64,000 nt of DNA from an uncultured Collinsella sp. (GTDB lineage: Bacteria > Actinomycetota > Coriobacteriia > Coriobacteriales > Coriobacteriaceae). The stretch spans positions 62,001 through 126,000 of the forward strand of contig CABVDH010000001.1 in NCBI GenBank assembly GCA_902497065.1. The letters are read 5' to 3'. Shown one piece after another: positions 62,288 through 64,000 of this stretch; the first letter of the stretch is position 1; every line of letters begins with the position of its first letter. The notes below the pieces were generated by a model. That model was given only the letters and a program-made list of their open reading frames with translations. It was not told where the DNA came from and searched no databases. The translations under genes and the position numbers were made by a program.

Positions 62288-63298
62288 CTACGCGGTTTTA
62301 CCCTCAATGAGTTCAACGGGGAGCTTGATATTCGATTCGGGCTTTTCGCCGTTAATAAGAGCAATGATGGATTGCGCCGCGAGCTCTCCGATGCGATCGA
62401 TATCTTGGCGTACGGTTGTTAAGTCAGGCATAAATGTCATAGTGCGGCGGGCACCATCCGCGCCCACGACCTTAATATCATCCGGAGCGCTCAAGCCGCG
62501 CTGCTTCATCACGTTAAGACAGATAGCCGCCATCGTGTCGTCTCCCGCAAAGATGCCGTCAATATCGGGGTTCTCATCGAGGATCTTCGCAACGACCGCG
62601 CTCTTTTCGTCGTCGGGCTTAACGAACTCGACCTCACGGACAAGCGCGGGCAAACCGGCCTGCTCAACAACATCGAGGTAGGCATCGGTACGCTTATTGG
62701 CAGGCATGCGCATGCGGCTATTGCTGCGCAGGCACAGGATGCGTGAGCATCCGTCATCGATCAGGCGACGCGTGGCAAGTTCGCCGATGCTATAGCTGTC
62801 GCTCGCAATCTGAACAGAGGCTTCGCCAAGGTCGCAGTCGATACCAACCAGACTCAAGCCCATCTCGGCATACGCCTCGGCACCGATATTAAGCGAGTTG
62901 ACGATGACGCCATCAACCATATTGCGTCGAAGCATGTCGATATAAGAGCGCTCAAGCTCGGGTCGATTGGCGCTATTGCACAGCAGCATCTTAAAACCGT
63001 TTTCGGCCAGGGTATGCTCAATGACTTGAACCACTTGGGCATGAAACGGACTGCTGACATAGGGGACGATCATACCGATAAGATTCAGGCGACCGTTGAG
63101 CATGGCACGGGCGATATCGTTGGGCGTATAGTTGATGCGCTTCATCGCGGCATGGACCTTATCGCGGGTCTCTTGGCTAATATAGCCGCGATTATTAAGC
63201 ACGCGAGATACCGTAGTAGGCGAAACCCCCGCCACCGCTGCAACTTCCTTGATGCCAGGCTTAGCAGAATCCTTAGAACGAGCGCCCTCGCGAGCCAT
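62288..63298 (-). CDS. LacI family transcriptional regulator of the fructoside operon
   Basis: The 336-residue repressor has its helix-turn-helix at IKEVAAVAGVSPTTVSRVLN and the hinge region RINYTPNDIARAM, followed by a periplasmic-binding-protein-like sugar domain (LIGMIVPYVSSPFHAQVV; IDGIFAGDDTMAAICLNVM). I use the ATG at 63298, six bases after GGGGGAGGG; two earlier ATGs lack this site. A matching operator stands just before the gene, so it controls itself and the three downstream genes. Confidence 0.92.
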   Translation of the reverse strand: MAREGARSKDSAKPGIKEVAAVAGVSPTTVSRVLNNRGYISQETRDKVHAAMKRINYTPNDIARAMLNGRLNLIGMIVPYVSSPFHAQVVQVIEHTLAENGFKMLLCNSANRPELERSYIDMLRRNMVDGVIVNSLNIGAEAYAEMGLSLVGIDCDLGEASVQIASDSYSIGELATRRLIDDGCSRILCLRSNSRMRMPANKRTDAYLDVVEQAGLPALVREVEFVKPDDEKSAVVAKILDENPDIDGIFAGDDTMAAICLNVMKQRGLSAPDDIKVVGADGARRTMTFMPDLTTVRQDIDRIGELAAQSIIALINGEKPESNIKLPVELIEGKTA

Positions 63299-63317
63299 AG
63301 CACCCTCCCCCATCAAC

Positions 63318-63334
63318 ATGTCATACGTTTACAT
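63318..63334 (-). promoter_or_regulatory. LacI-type operator before the regulator gene
   Basis: ATGTCATACGTTTACAT, nearly perfect palindrome, matches the three sites at 62152-62232 and supports autoregulation. Confidence 0.78.
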
Positions 63335-63422
63335 ACGAACAAAGCATACCCCAACAACAGCGGGAAAGCGGTAACAGTACAAGTAAGTAAACGACTCATC
63401 CAAATAATTAGGAGAGTTCCGC

Positions 63423-63605
63423 CTAAAGGGTGACTACACAGGACCCCACATGGCCGGTTTTGGGTTATTTTCCAAAACATCCCGCAGGACGCAAAGAGGC
63501 TCCGCCGCGCAACGCGCGCAGCGGAGCCTCTTTGCATGTCCGAGGACGTTTTGGGAAATAACCCAAAACCGGCCCCAGTAATCCTACAGGAGTTGAACCC
63601 TTTAG
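63423..63605 (-). repeat. Nested palindromic element C, covering the stop codon of the glycyl-radical domain gene
   Basis: The middle arms are 27 bp with one mismatch (63452-63478 / 63548-63574). The 15-bp inner arms GCAAAGAGGCTCCGC are 63491-63505 / 63521-63535. The outer arms CTAAAGGGT are 63423-63431 / 63597-63605 and contain the TAA. In gene sense the cores are GTCCTCGGACATGC and GTCCTGCGGGAT. Confidence 0.9.
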
Positions 63606-63853
63606 AACTTGTCGTGGAAGGTACGCGCAATGACCTCGTCCTGCTGCTCCTTGGTGAGCGTGTGGAAGTTCACGGCATAGCCGGAAACGCGGATGGTCAG
63701 CTGCGGGTACTTCTCGGGGTGAGCCTGAGCGTCGAGCAGCGTCTCACGGTTGAAGACGTTGATGTTCAGGTGGTGGCCACCCTTCTCGGCGTAAGCGTCG
63801 AGCATGTGGACCAGGTTATCGGCCTGGGTCTCGGAAACTTCAGAAACCTTCAT
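63602..63853 (-). CDS. Stand-alone glycyl-radical domain of pyruvate formate-lyase
   Basis: The 83 residues align with the last part of Pfl[37 protein letters not shown] (radical glycine at residue 58) and [18 protein letters not shown]. This resembles GrcA/YfiD, but without GrcA's own N terminus. The gene just upstream ends exactly where this part would begin in an intact PflB. GGAGACACATT leads to ATG. The pair is therefore probably a two-chain PFL, activated by PflA at 55555. Confidence 0.9.
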   Translation of the reverse strand: MKVSEVSETQADNLVHMLDAYAEKGGHHLNINVFNRETLLDAQAHPEKYPQLTIRVSGYAVNFHTLTKEQQDEVIARTFHDKF

Positions 63854-63876
63854 AATGTGTCTCCTTCGATTAATAG

Positions 63877-63896
63877 GCGCCGGCCGAAACCGGCGC
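63877..63896 (-). other. Hairpin between PFL body and glycyl-radical domain genes
   Basis: GCGCCGG-CCGAAA-CCGGCGC, no T-run. May stabilise the downstream message or adjust the ratio of the two chains. Confidence 0.5.
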
Positions 63897-63912
63897 GCTA
63901 ATCAGTAATCGT

Positions 63913-63937
63913 TATTGTTAGTATAGCACTAACAATA
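63913..63937. promoter_or_regulatory. Inverted repeat right after the PFL body stop codon
   Basis: TATTGTTAGT-ATAGC-ACTAACAATA, ten-base perfect arms, AT-rich. It looks more like a protein-binding site than a terminator. Confidence 0.55.
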
Positions 63938-63938
63938 G

Positions 63939-64000
63939 TTACTCGCCCAGCTGATCAAGGTCGATATCGCCAAAGAACACCTGGTCCTCCTTGCCGAGCG
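63939..64000 (-). CDS. pflB: 3' end of a pyruvate formate-lyase body (most of the gene outside window)
   Basis: Only the last 19 codons are visible: LGKEDQVFFGDIDLDQLGE, then stop. This aligns with ALGKDDEVRKTNLAGL of E. coli PflB, about 60-70 residues before its end, so this chain would stop before the glycyl-radical loop. That loop is supplied by the separate gene at 63602. The identification depends on this short match plus position. Confidence 0.65.
   Translation of the reverse strand, partial: LGKEDQVFFGDIDLDQLGE

Overview
The window reads as chromosome of a high-GC, anaerobic, Gram-positive actinobacterium. The combination of genes (split pyruvate formate-lyase with PflA, a giant BadF/HgdC-type activase, PTS sucrose operon, sortase-type surface protein, a Coriobacteriia-style pfk and M18 peptidase) points to class Coriobacteriia, most likely a gut Collinsella. 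That assignment is inference from gene content and base composition; no rRNA or tRNA gene is present to confirm it.

Layout. 1-4600: lgt (cut by the window edge), nfu, dCMP deaminase, coaX and an OPT peptide transporter. 4700-12000: a 1150-residue wall-anchored coiled-coil/CAP protein with a nine-G tract, a DUF389 membrane protein, a small membrane protein, an arylsulfotransferase remnant and a 3-hydroxyacyl-CoA dehydrogenase. 12100-19500: giant acyl-CoA dehydratase activase with its TetR regulator, a candidate type I toxin-antitoxin module, a HAD phosphatase and glnK. 19500-26100: amtB, a CmpB-type membrane protein, an HD hydrolase, dxs, a regular array of alternating 15-bp repeats and an iron alcohol dehydrogenase. 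26300-30700: polar amino-acid ABC operon ending in a gamma-glutamyl hydrolase. 30700-37200: Hpt protein, GGDEF/REC/HD-GYP regulator, alpha/beta hydrolase, radical SAM protein, SEC-C methionine aminopeptidase and a 2-hydroxyacid dehydrogenase. 37500-46800: M18 aminopeptidase, phosphofructokinase, FtsX-type ABC exporter, a GyrI-like gene under a LexA-type box, an Abi/ClC double gene remnant and ogt. 47000-52600: aspartate-family cluster asd-lysC diverging from thrC-thrB. 52700-57400: ysxC, mtnN, a beta-lactamase-like serine hydrolase, pflA and degV. 57600-63300: sucrose/fructoside operon (LacI regulator, two GH32 enzymes, PTS EIIBC) with four matching operators. 63600-64000: separate glycyl-radical domain gene and the 3' end of a PFL body.

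The most unusual content lies between genes. At least five roughly 110-185 bp nested palindromes share short core boxes (GTCCTCGGACATG and TGCGGAAT), but each has its own unrelated yet self-complementary arms. In three of them the outermost arm takes in the stop codon of the preceding gene. Separately, six 15-bp repeats alternate in orientation at a constant 40-41 bp period between dxs and an alcohol dehydrogenase. A four-copy 40-bp repeat and a 29-bp palindrome are also dispersed here. Other points of note are the split PFL, the candidate type I toxin-antitoxin locus and the potentially phase-variable surface protein.
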